A stretch of DNA of 64,000 nucleotides, from positions 558,001 through 622,000 of the forward strand of contig OZ037885.1 of NCBI GenBank assembly GCA_964035575.1. The letters run 5' to 3'. Positions 11,852 through 23,472 of the stretch are shown piece by piece. Both the position numbers and the translations under genes were made by a program. How positions within the stretch are numbered: the first letter of the stretch is position 1; each line of letters begins with the position of its first letter. The notes beneath the pieces are model-generated. The model was not told the origin of the DNA. It was given only the letters and a program-made list of their open reading frames with translations, and did no database searches. The DNA comes from Rhynchopus sp. YZ270_cl-10 (lineage: Eukaryota > Euglenozoa > Diplonemea > Diplonemida > Diplonemidae).

Positions 11852-12768
11852 CACCCATTCCATGAAAAACCGTATACAAAACCCCTGTTTTTGGTAAAGA
11901 AACTAGACAACTTCTACTCCACTAATCTTATCGATTTTTTTTTAAATTGAAAGCGCCGAGCTCGGAAATTCACACTAGCGCATTTTCGACAACAAAAAAA
12001 TACTTCATATTTCCGCAAACGATGTCGTCCGTGGCCACATAATTTTAACAGGGGCCCAGGTCCCCAAAAAAAATATTTTTTTTCTTTTTTTGGAAGATCG
12101 GGTACGAAATCTTTCAATTCCGGGGTCGGACGATTTTTTTCATGCATCTGTTGATGTCTATTATTTTTTGGGCAGTTCTTAGGCGGAAGGTACCTACTAG
12201 GAAGTGCCTTATGGTGCCCCTTTTACAGAGGAATCCCTCTATATTTTAAGGCCACGCTTTCGTCAACAAAAAATTGCCCAATCACGCGTTTGAAAGATGC
12301 AGTGCAATATCTTGCAATTCCGGGGTCGTACGACCAACGGGTAGACGCAGAAGGCGACCAGGGTACTACCGTATACCAGCGGCGAACACCCCATTTTCCA
12401 AGGTAATTTGCCCTGCTATATACAGCTATAGTGCAAAATTACCCATGGTAAAAAAAGTAGACAACTTCTACTCCACTAATCTTCTCGATTTTTTTTTTAA
12501 TGAAAAGCGCTGAGCTCGGAAATTCACACTAGCGGTGTTTTGGGGGGTTTTTGTGACCAGGAAATTGTCGAGATAACTGGGAGCGCCGGACCCAAAACTC
12601 TCCCACACATCCTCGGATGGGATTTTTTTTTTATTTTTTTTGAAAAAAATATTCTCAGATCCGGGGAGTCAAAATGAATCAAATGCGGGGTCGGACGATA
12701 AAAAATTTGCATCTGGGTTCTCTGAGTGACTTTTTTGCAAAAGTATACGGAATTTCATGGAATGGGTG
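11852..12768. mobile_element. Element D, TIR element of 917 bp
   Basis: Ends are inverted repeats of 26 bp with two mismatches (CACCCATTCCATGAAA, later CCGTATAC). Both sides are flanked by ATATAT, consistent with a 6-bp target duplication, although the left flank is itself an AT repeat. Inside are two direct repeats of about 95 bp (from 11893 and 12447, containing GACAACTTCTACTCCACTAA) and three diverged units with the motif CCGGGGTCG. No transposase; non-autonomous. Confidence 0.65.
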
Positions 12769-14892
12769 ATATATGAAAACGGTTAGGTCAAGCCACCAAA
12801 GTGGTGTGCTCACAATTAAAAAAAAAACCCCCCTTTTTTTGAGATGGGGATTTCTTCTCTCCCTGCTACTGTATATCTTTTTGGTTTTCCCGCTGAAAGG
12901 GGGGGAAGAAAAAATAAAGTTTTTTTGAGATGATTCTAAGCCTCGTGCTTAGTCACCTTCAAAAAAATGAGGTGTAAAGAAAAAAAAAATGAGGATATTT
13001 TTTTGCACACTAAACACACACTATATTCAATAAAATATTTCTTTGTTTTGTTTGGAAAAAAATAAAAGCCAAAGGGCAAAGATCAATGTTTTTGCACAAT
13101 ACATTTCTGGGTCTCAGACATATGTTTGTTGCAACGGGGGGTTTTTTTTTTGGCTTTTGTTTTTCGCAAAAAAAAAAAATAATAGGGGGGTGTTTCAAAT
13201 GACCTAAGTATTTACGCCTTACGCCTCCTTAGTCACGGAAAGAAAAATAAAGACGAAAAAAAAAAAAAGAATCGAACACTTCTCTACAAGGAAGTGCATA
13301 CTATAGCTTAAACTTTAGGGACCCTTGAGTCACCTACGATTTCCCCACTACCACTTCCATTCTACACTGACCCCCCCCGCCTTGAAGCGTAGAGGGTTTT
13401 AAAAAAAAAATAGCTGTTTTTTTTGTGGAGGATGGTTTTTGTGTGGATTGTGGGAAGAAAAGCAAAAGAGAATGCTTCGAAAATAAAGGATTTCTAAAAA
13501 GTTTTTATTTGAACCTCAGCCGATCTATGCTGAGTATTATTATTTTTTTTTTTTTGAAAAATTGTTTTGGAATAGTGTAGCTGCCACCCTATGCAATCTC
13601 CACTATCCCTAAAGTCACTCACGTAATATAACCTCGAATAAATCCCCTTTTTTGATCACAATCGAAAATCAATACTTCACCAGGTGCACATCATAAAAAA
13701 AAAAACACACTAGCAAAAAGGTCATTTTTTCATTTTTAGTCTTTTTTGGGGGTTAAAAAAAAAATGGCTGGATTTTGGGGGGACTGGAAACCAGTGCACA
13801 GGTTTGTTCTTGAATAGAGTGGAGGTGGAATGAGAGAGAAAGAGAAAAAGAGCAAAAGAGCTCTCGGTGAGGTACCGTATCGAACGGTTTTTTTTTTGTG
13901 GGAGAGGAAGGAAAGGAGGAAAGGAGAGGGGGGGAGAAAAAAAAAAGGGGGGAAGACATAAAAAAAGGGGAGAGGAAAAATCTGAGAAAAGGGAAAAGAG
14001 AAAAAGAGGAAAAGAGTATTTTCATCATATGCAATCAATAAATTGATAGTATATGGTGAGGAAAAGAGGAAAAAGGAGAGGGGGGGAAGGTGTGGTGGGG
14101 AAACAACTATGATGAGATAACAACTTCAAAAAGAAAAAAAGAAGAAAAGAGAGAGAACGCTGAAATCAATCATGACAACATCCTCCTCTTTCTTGAACAG
14201 AAAGGGGTTGGGTTTTGGGTTTGGGTTGTGTGGAGGTGGGGGAGGAAAAACTAGCGATTTAAAAAAAAATAAAATAAAAAATTGAGAATTTTTGGAAGTG
14301 CTATTATTATTGGATAAACTCTTCCTTTTTTTTTTTCAGTTTATTTTTTTCTTTTTGAGGAAGCTTTTTTTTTACTCTGGCCACAAAAAAAAGTGCATTT
14401 TTTTTCAATACAATCTCTTTTTAAATAATTCGACAATGCGCGTGGCTACCACGCAAGTAGTGTCCGCACTGTGGCCAGCACCTTTTATTATTATTGGTAT
14501 TACAGATTTTTTGAGGGCATTACACCGTCTGCTAATATATTGCAGAAGGCAACCAATCTCAGTGAGACACCTTTTTTTTTTTTTTTTTTTTTGTTGAAAA
14601 CTTCGCTGTCTCAGAGACCACACGAAGATGAGCTCCACGTTTTTTGTTGCGTCGACAATCGCCCTAAGGACCCGCTTGGGGAACCTAGGGTCCTTCTCTC
14701 TCTGTTGAGGCTATATTAGCCGAAGCCTTTGTACTACACAAGGTATAGACGCCAGTCGTCCATTTGATATTTTTTTTGCACCAAAAAAAGGGGGAGAAAG
14801 GGGGGGGGAGAAACAGGGAAGGGAGAATCGGATCGAAGAAAACACTCACATTGAAACAAAACGGGAGGAGGAGGAGGGGGGGGAAGGGTACT
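12769..14892. other. No supported gene
   Basis: Contains H1 (12928), H3b (13563), H11 (14028) and purine-rich or pyrimidine-rich runs. An open plus frame near 14,470-14,570 (EGITPSANILQKATNLSE) follows a TTGGTATTACAG acceptor and could be an exon, but its donor is unclear. Confidence 0.5.
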
Positions 14893-14957
14893 GAACAGGG
14901 GGGGTATGAAAAAGTTTGTATCAACTTTGTTGTTTTTTTGTTTGAACAGGGGGGTAG
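14893..14957 (+). mobile_element. Introner-like insertion, copy 1
   Basis: The direct repeat GAACAGGGGGG(G)TA flanks a core of about 37 bp (TGAAAAAGTTTGTATCAACT, then a T-rich tract ending TTTGTTT). Read as an intron it runs from GTATGA to GAACAG. A second copy with a matching core but a different flanking direct repeat is at 28371-28465. The core includes the short palindrome AAGTT...AACTT. Host sequence is G-rich and no gene could be assigned. Confidence 0.45.
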
Positions 14958-15006
14958 GAGATAAACTCCCCCCTTTTTTAAAAAATAATTGTCGACAATC
15001 ACTATA

Positions 15007-17993
15007 CACGGATGCTGCCAGATCTGGCCAGATCTCCAGATCTGGGCCTCCCAGATCTGGCCAGATCTGGAAATTTTTTTTTTTTTTTGAAAAAAAAAAT
15101 TTTCCCAGACGTCCCAGATCTGGCCAGATCTGGCCAGATCTGGCCACATCTGGGAGATCTGGGACGTCTGGGAAAATTTTTTTTTCCAGGTACCCCCAAT
15201 GACATAACGAAGTATCGCTTGAAGTACCGTTCAATATACGTTGCTCGTGTGTGCAAGTTACGAAGTAGGACACACAAGGTATATCAAACGATAAATCAAT
15301 CAGATAAACGTTACATCATTGGAAAATTGTTGGCACCGCCGCCCTGTCTTCGTATTTATTACGTCGACAGGCCAAACAGCGTTGGGCTCAGAAGAAGCAG
15401 TGCAAAACACTGGGGATCAACATGAGAACCAACTCCCAACAACACAGGCTACCGAAGTAGCAGGTGGGGTGTTGCGGGTGTTTGGGGTGAAAGAAAATCG
15501 ATTTTGGTAAGTTCCAGCAGAAAATTCTTAAGTTTGCACAATTGAGAAGGGTGTTACCACTGCCTAATAAACTTCGAACATGTGAACCGGTAAGGTCGAG
15601 AAGGGTGGACACGGCATACAAGTACAAGTACAAGTAAGACGTACCTTCTACAAAGGCTGAATTCGCAATTCTTAAGGGATTGAATTCAGCCCCCACGTGG
15701 TGTTTTTGAGAAAATCATTCCATGGTATACAGCTAATGGTTCCCGAAGAATGATTCGCCCCTCCTCGTTCATGCAAACTTAAGAAAATTCTGAAGTAACT
15801 ACAACCTGGCGTGCGGGTACAGATGCATTGCTTTGTTCTTTCCTCAAAGTCATGTGTGATCTCTCGGGTCTGTACTAAAGTCAGTGTTTAGATAAGCATC
15901 CACTTGACTCGTTCTAACAACCGTTGAAATCTAGAACAAAACAATACACTGCCCCTTCTCACACCAAGCCGCCATGCTTCAAGAGCATGCCCTGGGCAAA
16001 AATTACTCTGACAAAAATTGGTTTTCTGGGGGAACGCAATATTTTCTTGTGCCTAGTCCTCCGCAAGAGCAGAGGACAGACTTTCCGGATCCCGAAGTCG
16101 AATTTCTTGCACTAGCTATGCTCCCTGGGTTAAATGGCTATAGCAGTGACTGACTAAGAGTTTCATAATAATTAGGGTGGTCTATGGGGTGGGTTAATGG
16201 AAAAGTTGGTATATAAACCCGACTTTTACGATCGCCACCTGGTTTTCAAATAATTGCACCAGCTCTTCCGTCGGCACTGCTTCGCTGTCACGATGAAGGG
16301 TCGTCGGTTCGGGTACCTGTTAAGAGAAATTGAATGTAAAAGTAGAGACTACAACAAAAAAACAAACAAACAAACAAGAAGCCGCCCCGTACCCCTTAAA
16401 CGTAAAAGTGACATTTTTGTTGACAAAAAAAAAAAAAAATAGCTAAAAAATAGCGGACATGTCGAAAAGGGAGAAAACCGGGGGGTTAAAAACATACCTT
16501 GCACTCGGCCCACTCTCCAGGTACAAAGAACATCACTGCACGACAAACCCACTACTACGATAGAAAATAACTATTTTTTACCGAACAGAAAGGTCGTTTT
16601 ATTGATGAGTGTTTTCTGAGTGCACACTCAGTGGGGACAAAATGCAACACTTACCGAAAAAATTCTCCAATCGGACAAAAACCTTTCTAAACACCCAAAA
16701 AAAACACCTCAGTCCACATCCGCTGGGGTCGCGAGATGGAAATATATGGTTTTACAGCTTTTGGGGGGTCTAGCGTGGGTCCCAGATGCATTTTGCAACG
16801 GGTCTGTGTGTGTGTGTGTGCCTCAACCGCTTCACAGTACCCTTTTTTGTAACTGAAAACGACGCATCCTGTACCTAAGTGCACTGAAGCCTTGCTTGCG
16901 TCCTCCTTCGTGGTTTTGGGCGTTCGCATGCGAGAATCATTATCGCATTCGCACATGTAATTCTCGCATCACGGAGAGGATTTTAGCGTTACGTGACCAC
17001 AAAAAAAGTGCACAAAATTATTAGGTCGAAAATCACCTTGCACTTGTGAAGGCATTGCTAAGGAAATGTGAAATATGCGTGTTTTTGGTACACAAAAGTG
17101 CGTTTTGGGTGGTTCTGAAGGGTCAAAACACCAAAAAAATGCGTTTTTTTTGCATTTTTGGTCACCCAAGGACCCACTATTTTGGTTGATATTTTTTTTT
17201 TTCCCTTTGCGAAAAAGTACCCAAAAAGCACGGCTATAAAAACGCTAAGGAAAAATCGATATTCATTTTTTGGGCAGAGAAGTGCGTTTTAGGCGCCCAC
17301 CGACGGTCAAAACATCAAAATTTTTGTGTTTTTGGCATCTTTGGACACCCAAGGACCCACTATCAGGGGTGAATTTTTTTTTGCCTGAGATTTGCCTTTG
17401 CCAAAAATCGAAAAAAAAAATTATGAAGGAAATTGCTAAGAAAAAGTCGAAATTGTGGGCCCCTGTAGTGCATATGGCGGTACCCCAGATCGTCAAAACA
17501 CCCGACTCTTGCGTTTTTTTGCACTTTTTGGTGCACAAAAACCCTACTCAGGGGTCAAAATTTTCCCGGGAAAAAAATTTTTTTTTTTCGAGATTTTTCA
17601 AAAATCGACTTGTCTTTGGTAAAAACCACGAAATTTCGGGTGCGCGAAACCACGTTTTAGACCCCCACAGATGCTCAAAAGTGTCAAATTTTGCTTTTAA
17701 CGGCCTCAAATCGTCGAAATTAGCCCTATATAGGGGCGAAAAAAAAAATTCGAGAGTCCCTTTCCCTGGGAGACAATAGCCAGAAATCTGAGAAAAAAAA
17801 AAAAAAAAAATGGCCAGATTTCCAGATCTGGCCAGATCTGGGGTTTTTTTTTTTTTTTTGAAAAAAAAAATTTCCCAGATTCCCAGATCTGGCCAGATCT
17901 GGCCAGATCTGGAAACAAGATCTCCACATCTGGAAAACGAGCCAGATCTGGGAAATTGGCCCCCAAATCTGGCCAGATCTGGCAGCATCCGTG
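15007..17993. mobile_element. Element A, TIR element with CCAGATCTGG arrays
   Basis: The element is 2,987 bp and flanked on both sides by ACTATA (15001-15006, 17994-17999), a 6-bp target duplication. Ends read CACGGATGCTGCCAGATC, continuing into arrays of the palindrome CCAGATCTGG on both sides (about 15013-15187 and 17808-17987), interrupted by a T run and an A run. Inside are module M1 (about 15355-16165, shared with elements B and C), diverged tandem units of about 150-180 bp containing GGTCAAAACACC (17000-17560), and module M2 (17620-17775, shared with element C). No transposase was found, so it should move in trans if at all. Confidence 0.75.
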
Positions 17994-18270
17994 ACTATAG
18001 CATAATCATCAATGGCTTTTTTTCTAATGTACGTTTGTTTTTTGCACAGTGAGGAAGAGGAAGGAGAAAGTATATTGCATACAGCTCCTCTGGGATGCAG
18101 GCACTGTGAAAAAATATGCAAACCTCAAGCTCACAGGGGAGGAAAAAAAAAATACGCACCACATGATTTTTTTAAAAGGTTGAAAGATGAGTATGCCTCG
18201 CCGTACATACCATCCATTTAAAAAAAATATAAAAAATAAATGTAGAAGAAAGAATCAGTGATATCCTTAC

Positions 18271-18374
18271 CTCTCTGATGGTGGCAGTATTGTGATGGGA
18301 GTCCATTGGAATACGCAAAATACATCAAAATACACATTGTGATGTATTCCGTCTGGTTCCGACCACACCAAATT
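18271..18374 (-). CDS. Candidate internal exon, minus strand
   Basis: Thirty-four codons on the minus strand (NLVWSEPDGIHHNVYFDVFC, then VFQWTPITILPPSE) end at a GTAAGG donor. The frame continues upstream through two T runs as phenylalanines to an AAATTTAG acceptor. The composition is convincingly protein-like and the donor strong. The protein is not recognised. Part of the segment forms a hairpin (ATACATCA with TGATGTAT) and could instead belong to the hairpin repeats. Confidence 0.4.
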
Positions 18375-19227
18375 GAAAAAAAACCAAAAAAAAAAATGCT
18401 AAATTTATCTGTGCGTGGTCACCTTTTATGAAAAAAACAACAAATTAGTAGAAAGACGCACATAGAGTATTATGGGAAATGGTAAAATGGTATCATATCA
18501 AGAAAAGGGGGAAAACATAGAAAATATTTGGTAAAGATGAGGCTGACTCTCTCGTGTTTACCAATAGAAAAATGTTATTAAAAAAACTACATCCATAATG
18601 CATTTGATGGTTACCAGCCTCACCAAACAGAGCAATAAAAGAGGTTGGAAATGGGTTTTTTTTTGATGAAGTTTTTGTTATTTTTGCGTGCTCTTGTTTT
18701 GTTTTTGTTTTTGCTTTTTTTTTGGGGGGGGTGTTTTTTTCTAGACATCAAGTCCAAGAGAAAGGGTAGCGTTACTTTGTATACGATTTCCCATCTTCAA
18801 AATAAAATTTGGCATTTTTTTTTTAAATATTTTACCCAAAAACCCATCCTTTTTTGACCCGAACTGAAAGGGAAAATGAGCGTACACTCATTGCACTATA
18901 ATACGCATTTTTTTTTAATGCACAGATCGTTGGGAAAAGGAATAGGGAAAACAAAAAAAATAGCCGAATAAGAATATTTCACAACAAAATAATAATCAGA
19001 GCTACGGTTTTAGCGGATATGCAAAATTCTCAATTGCAAATTGTAAAAAAATAAATAAAATAAAACAAGAAGACATGAATACGCCACAACACAAATAATT
19101 GTGTTGTTTGAGTATTTCATTTCTTTGTTCAGGTCTCTAATTTCTTGAGGGAAAAAAGAAAGAATTGTTTCATATACTAACTATTCTACTGAATAGATGG
19201 TATAATAGAAAGAAAAAAAAAAGAGAG

Positions 19228-19299
19228 AATCAATCTTGGGCAGGTGAAGGGGGGCCTCACGACGAAAGAAGGCAGGTCACCTACAAAGCTAATATTGAG
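19228..19299 (+). CDS. Candidate exon, unknown gene
   Basis: Twenty-four codons (NQSWAGEGGPHDERRQVTYK, then ANIE) lie between GAGAG and a GAG/GTAACT donor. The frame stays open another 22 codons past the donor. The acceptor is weak (purine-rich). Product unknown. Confidence 0.35.
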
Positions 19300-20073
19300 G
19301 TAACTCCACCCCCGTCAATACGGCACCCAAAACACAACCACCTTTTTTTGCAAAAAAAAAAATAAAATAAAATTCTTTTTTGAAGAAGGGTTCTTTAGAG
19401 AAAGTAACAGAAGAAGAAAAGAAGAAGAAAAAAGGGGTCAGAAAAATAAAAATAAACTGAGCAATGTAATTACCTCACTTGGGCGCAGTGAATCTTTTTA
19501 AAAAAAAAATGAATAAATCAAGGGTCCAAATACTTTTCCTTACCCATGGGGGGTCGAAGGAAGGTTGTGGAGGAAATCGAATAAGAAAAAACTGAATGTG
19601 CTTCACTGCACACGCATCTTTATGTAAGAAATTTCTTCCCAAAAAACACATCCTTTTCTTTAAAAATATCAGATAGAAATAGCAATACACTGAAAGATGC
19701 AGTATCGCCAACTACCATCCATAAGCAGTAGAACTACAGGGGGCTCGTTTCATTTCATTTATGTTGTATCGACAATCACCTGCTAAAGCAAGATCTGTAC
19801 ACACAATGTCCCCCGAAGGCTAATGTACTTAAGAAGATACAGACGTAAATAATTTTTTCTTAAAAGGGGTGTGCATTTGAGGAGGTCAGAAAACAATAAT
19901 ATGATACCATGGAGAATAGATGAAGAAAAGAAAAAAAATAAATTCATATACTTTCAAATAAAAACTTGAAAGCATTAGGGAAGTGTATAAAAAACAACAT
20001 CAACCCCAAAAAAAAGAAAAGTTTAGAAGATGACCCTAAGCCTCTCGTGCTCAGTCAACCTCAAGGTGAGAAG

Positions 20074-20170
20074 TAGAGTTGAAATACAAAGCCCTCTCGT
20101 GAACAGTGTATCTTGGTATATGACCGGCTGTACCGTGGGGGTGGACACCCCAACCATGCAGTCCTACAGA
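20074..20170 (+). repeat. H9 repeat copy
   Basis: Contains GTTGAAATACAAAGCCCTCT, CGTGAACAGTGTA and the GGGGTG/CACCCC hairpin, ending ACCATGCAGTCCTAC. It is a shortened relative of the copies at 40903-41120, 57131-57225 and 58393-58570. A further diverged start lies near 6060. Confidence 0.75.
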
Positions 20171-21046
20171 AAATAGGTTTGTAAGATGATCCTAAGCCTC
20201 GTAGTGATTAGAATCATCTTTTTTTTTTTCGAACAAAAAAAATAATGCAAAAGTTTTTACACAAAAAGGTGATTGTTTGAAAAGAATTGAATTTCAATGA
20301 AAAGACAAAAAAGGGGGAGATGCAATGTGCTTCTCGTGCACACACATCGGGGGGGGAAAAAAAATTAGAAAAAACTGGATGTTTTTGTAGGGGAAAATAA
20401 TAATGCGATTCGGTTCATTTTTTTTTTCTAGTAGAATTCATAGGTTTTGTAACCTATAAGAAATAACGCAAGAAAGAAAAAATCGTTCATTTTTTGAAGA
20501 ATTTTTGTCCTTTTTTTGTATAGAACAACGGAAAATTTTGCTTTTTTTTTTTGAGTTCTCTCTGAGCAATGGGGGGAATATCCCACCCAAACAAAGTATT
20601 TTTAGATTGTTTTATTTTTTGAAAAAAAGTTAAGTGGTAATAAATGACAGACGTGATTGTCAAAAGAGAAGCCCTCCCTCCTTCAAGAAAGGACTCGCAC
20701 TAGAGAACAATCGATAGAGGGGTAAAAAAAAAAGAAAACGAAGCAAAATATATAATGATGAATGTGCCTTGCTGATTGCACAGACATCGATATAAAAAAG
20801 ATGAAAATCAAGTAAAGAAGCTGATTAAGAGATGATATTTTTTTTTTTTTGTTGACAGGAAAACAAAAAAAAAAGAAAACGCACATTGTACATATTCACT
20901 GGATGATAAGATTCTGTACAAAAAAAAAAAAAAATAGAAGATGAACCTAAGCCGCTGCTTAGTACCCTAAAAAAGGCGATATTATAACCCATATGACACT
21001 CGAATCCCTGCACTGCAAGAAAAACAGAAAAAAAAAAAAGCTTGTA

Positions 21047-21077
21047 AGATGCAATGTACCTCTCGTGCACGTACATC
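21047..21077 (+). repeat. Hairpin repeat, family H2
   Basis: Outer stem is AGATG with CATCT/CATC, inner stem TGTAC or TGTGC with its complement, and the loop CTCTCGT is shared with H1. Related copies lie near 7405, 18180, 19591, 20321, 20760, 26469, 32412, 34340, 43441 and 46291, all in plus orientation. It appears to be a sister of H1 with a different inner stem. Confidence 0.75.
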
Positions 21078-21149
21078 GTTACTACTATGCATAAAAAAGA
21101 AAAATCGAAGCTCATTCATTCCCTGTGTTTTACTAATACGTTGTGGTAG

Positions 21150-21184
21150 ATGCTTTCGAGCTTACCCTATGGTATGACAAAATC
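21150..21184 (+). CDS. Candidate micro-exon
   Basis: A TACTAAT branch-like box and TGTGGTAG acceptor precede AFELTLWYDKI, which ends at a GTAAGA donor. It is only 35 nt, but branch, acceptor and donor are all present. Product unknown. Confidence 0.3.
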
Positions 21185-21229
21185 GTAAGACATTCACAGA
21201 AAGCAAGCTTTTCTTAGCATCAAAAAAAA

Positions 21230-21300
21230 AGCGCACGTAAAACACCTAACAGAGATGGAACGCCTATATGAGCTGCCCAAATGGGCGTTCCATCTATGAC
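21230..21300. repeat. Perfect 11-bp inverted repeat
   Basis: GATGGAACGCC and its complement GGCGTTCCATC flank a loop of about 20 nt. Not matched to the named hairpin families. Confidence 0.7.
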
Positions 21301-21851
21301 CTAATATGCCAGAGAGGTTATGTACACAAACGTTTCTATTTTTTTTTCTTTTTTTTTGCTTTGAATGCTCCACTTCGAAGCAGACAAAAAGAAACAAAAG
21401 AAAAAAAAAACTAAAAACAACAAGAAATAATAACCCCTTCGAGGGTGATGTAACAAGGTGGTGCCCAAAGAACCCTCCATCACCTCCTTTGGGCTAGCCA
21501 TTGACTAGAGAGCTGCTGTTCCTTTACAGAAATGCAGGGGGAGAAAATGGAATAAAAAAAAAAAAACAATAGAATAAAATAGATAGAGTTACAACACTGT
21601 GTACACAACATCTTTTTGCAAAACGAAACAAATGTGGTCCACAAAAAAACCCCCCCGACAGGTCGCTGATACGTTTTGTGGAACACCAAAAAAAAAATGT
21701 CGTAAGAATTAAAAAAGCTACAATAAAATGAAAGGAAGCATCGGTTGCATACATAGTACATAAAAATTACGGTGATTTATTACGGTTACCCCTAAGAAAG
21801 GGACAGGAGGGAGGGGAAGGTTTACAAAACAGGAGGGCACAAAAAAAAATT

Positions 21852-22085
21852 TCAATCTGTACAGTTATGACTTTGGATTAGATCTGAGGGATTCGATGGG
21901 CAGGGCCACTCCTTTGACTTTGCACAGAGGTGCCAGAGACAGTTGAATTCAGCACTGAATTCCTGCATATTTCCTTTGAACCACTTCTGCACAGCACCAA
22001 TCACCCATATCACCATATTTGACCGCAAATTTTCGGCGTTCTTAGCAGTTCTTCGCCATGTGTTTTTCGTAACGCCCGCTGCGCC
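21852..22085 (-). CDS. Candidate terminal exon, unknown protein
   Basis: On the minus strand a GGCGCAG acceptor is followed by 77 codons and TGA. Peptide segments are NTWRRTAKNAENLRSNMVIW, VIGAVQKWFKGNMQEFSAEF and NCLWHLCAKSKEWPCPSNPS. This is the longest complex (non-homopolymer) open frame in the first 39 kb. It lacks an in-frame start near its beginning, so it should be a 3' exon. The Trp- and Cys-bearing composition is clearly protein-like. No domain recognised. Confidence 0.45.
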   Translation of the reverse strand, partial: GAAGVTKNTWRRTAKNAENLRSNMVIWVIGAVQKWFKGNMQEFSAEFNCLWHLCAKSKEWPCPSNPSDLIQSHNCTD

Positions 22086-22179
22086 CTGCGCCCGAAGCGC
22101 TCACACTGCGCTTCTTGGATTTTTTGATGGGGGGGGATCTCCTCTAACCTCATCCTTCTTATGGCATAATGCCTGAGTT

Positions 22180-23047
22180 AAGTGGTCACCGTAATAATAG
22201 CCATGGCATATGTACACAACCAGTAATATTATATCGCGATTTTATTTTAATAAAGGGCACAATGCTATTTGCTTTGACCCTCCGTTATATTAATATATAT
22301 TTTGTTTTTTTCCGATGTAACTAAAAGGTGAACAGAGTGGCTAATATAATGCACATAGTGAACCAAAGATGGATGAAATGCACGGATCGTGCATCATCCT
22401 TCGGGGAGGGATGACTTGAAAGACGACAACGCTACAGCCTTCCGGCGAGGAGGGGAAGAAAACATCGCAAAAAAAAAAAAAAAATGTTTTTATAAAAAAA
22501 GGTTATCTGTGCACTCCCCCCCTCACAAAAAAAAAAAACAGGCACCAACTCCTCCCCCGTTCTGTTATTGTTCCTTGAGAGAGACAAAACACAAAACAAA
22601 AAAAAATAAACCTTCTCACCGACTGTACACCTTGCTAGGCTCATTTTATGCCAGGAGAGAAGAGACGAATAGTGGAAAGGAGATGGCTGTGTGAGGGGGG
22701 TTCTCTGTTGGTATTGTAATTTTTTTTTTTTTGCAGGGCAAAAGAAATCAACAGCAGACTGTCAAAAAAAAAAAAAAAATAGTAAGATGAACCCAAGACT
22801 CTTCTCTTCAGTTAACTTTACAAAATCCTTAGACGTAAAGGATTTGATAAAAATTGACCTACGAGTCTGCGCTTAGGAGTACCTTACAAAAAAAACAACA
22901 AATGAAGAAAAAAGAAAAGTGAAAAAAAAAAAGAGAAAAAAAAAAAACACAGAGAAAACAGATGGCAATGTTGGAAACGTTGTTAAAATGTTGATGTAGG
23001 GTGGTTTCTTTCGTTTTTTTCTGAAAACCTTTTTAGTCACGACATTG
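22180..23047. other. No supported gene
   Basis: AT-rich stretch with a strong hairpin (ATGCAC/GTGCAT, about 22377-22400), A runs and two diverged H1-like hairpins (22785-22880). Nothing else seen. Confidence 0.5.
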
Positions 23048-23163
23048 CACGACAATGAAGTAAATGACTTGACTTGTGGTTTTACTTGGGGTTTCACCAT
23101 TGTAAACCAACGATGAAACTACAAGTAAAACCACAAAGTCAAGTTATTTACTTCACCGTCGTG
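23048..23163. repeat. Foldback with arms of about 45 bp
   Basis: The left arm contains GAAGTAAATGACTTGACTTG and GGTTTTACTTG; the right arm is the near-perfect complement (CAAGTAAAACC, then CAAGT.ATTTACTTC). The loop is about 20 bp. A transcript would form a long hairpin. It could be a MITE or a recent snap-back duplication. Confidence 0.8.
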
Positions 23164-23472
23164 TGGGCCTCCTCCCTTCTCTTCGTACAGGGGAGTGGTC
23201 TTTTACTTCAGGACCTCCCCCAAAATAATTAAAAAAATGAGCGCGCAGTCCATCACTCTTGTGATGATTGCGCAACCTCTTTTCTTTTTTTTTTAAAAAC
23301 TTGGTTGGATTAGTGTAGACACCCAAGGATGCGCTCCACTATTTTTTTTCTTCTAGGATTTTTTCAGCCTCATGAATGGACGAAAAAGAAAGTGAAAAAT
23401 ATTTAAAAAAACTGTATGCGTTGAACTTTGTGTGTTTTTTTTCTTCGAAGAGAGGGGGGTCGGGCCACCTTA

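Noticed and set aside
14685-15273. ORFs of 154-179 residues with repeated ARSGQIW words
   Set aside because: They come from the CCAGATCTGG array at the end of element A and run across its boundary.
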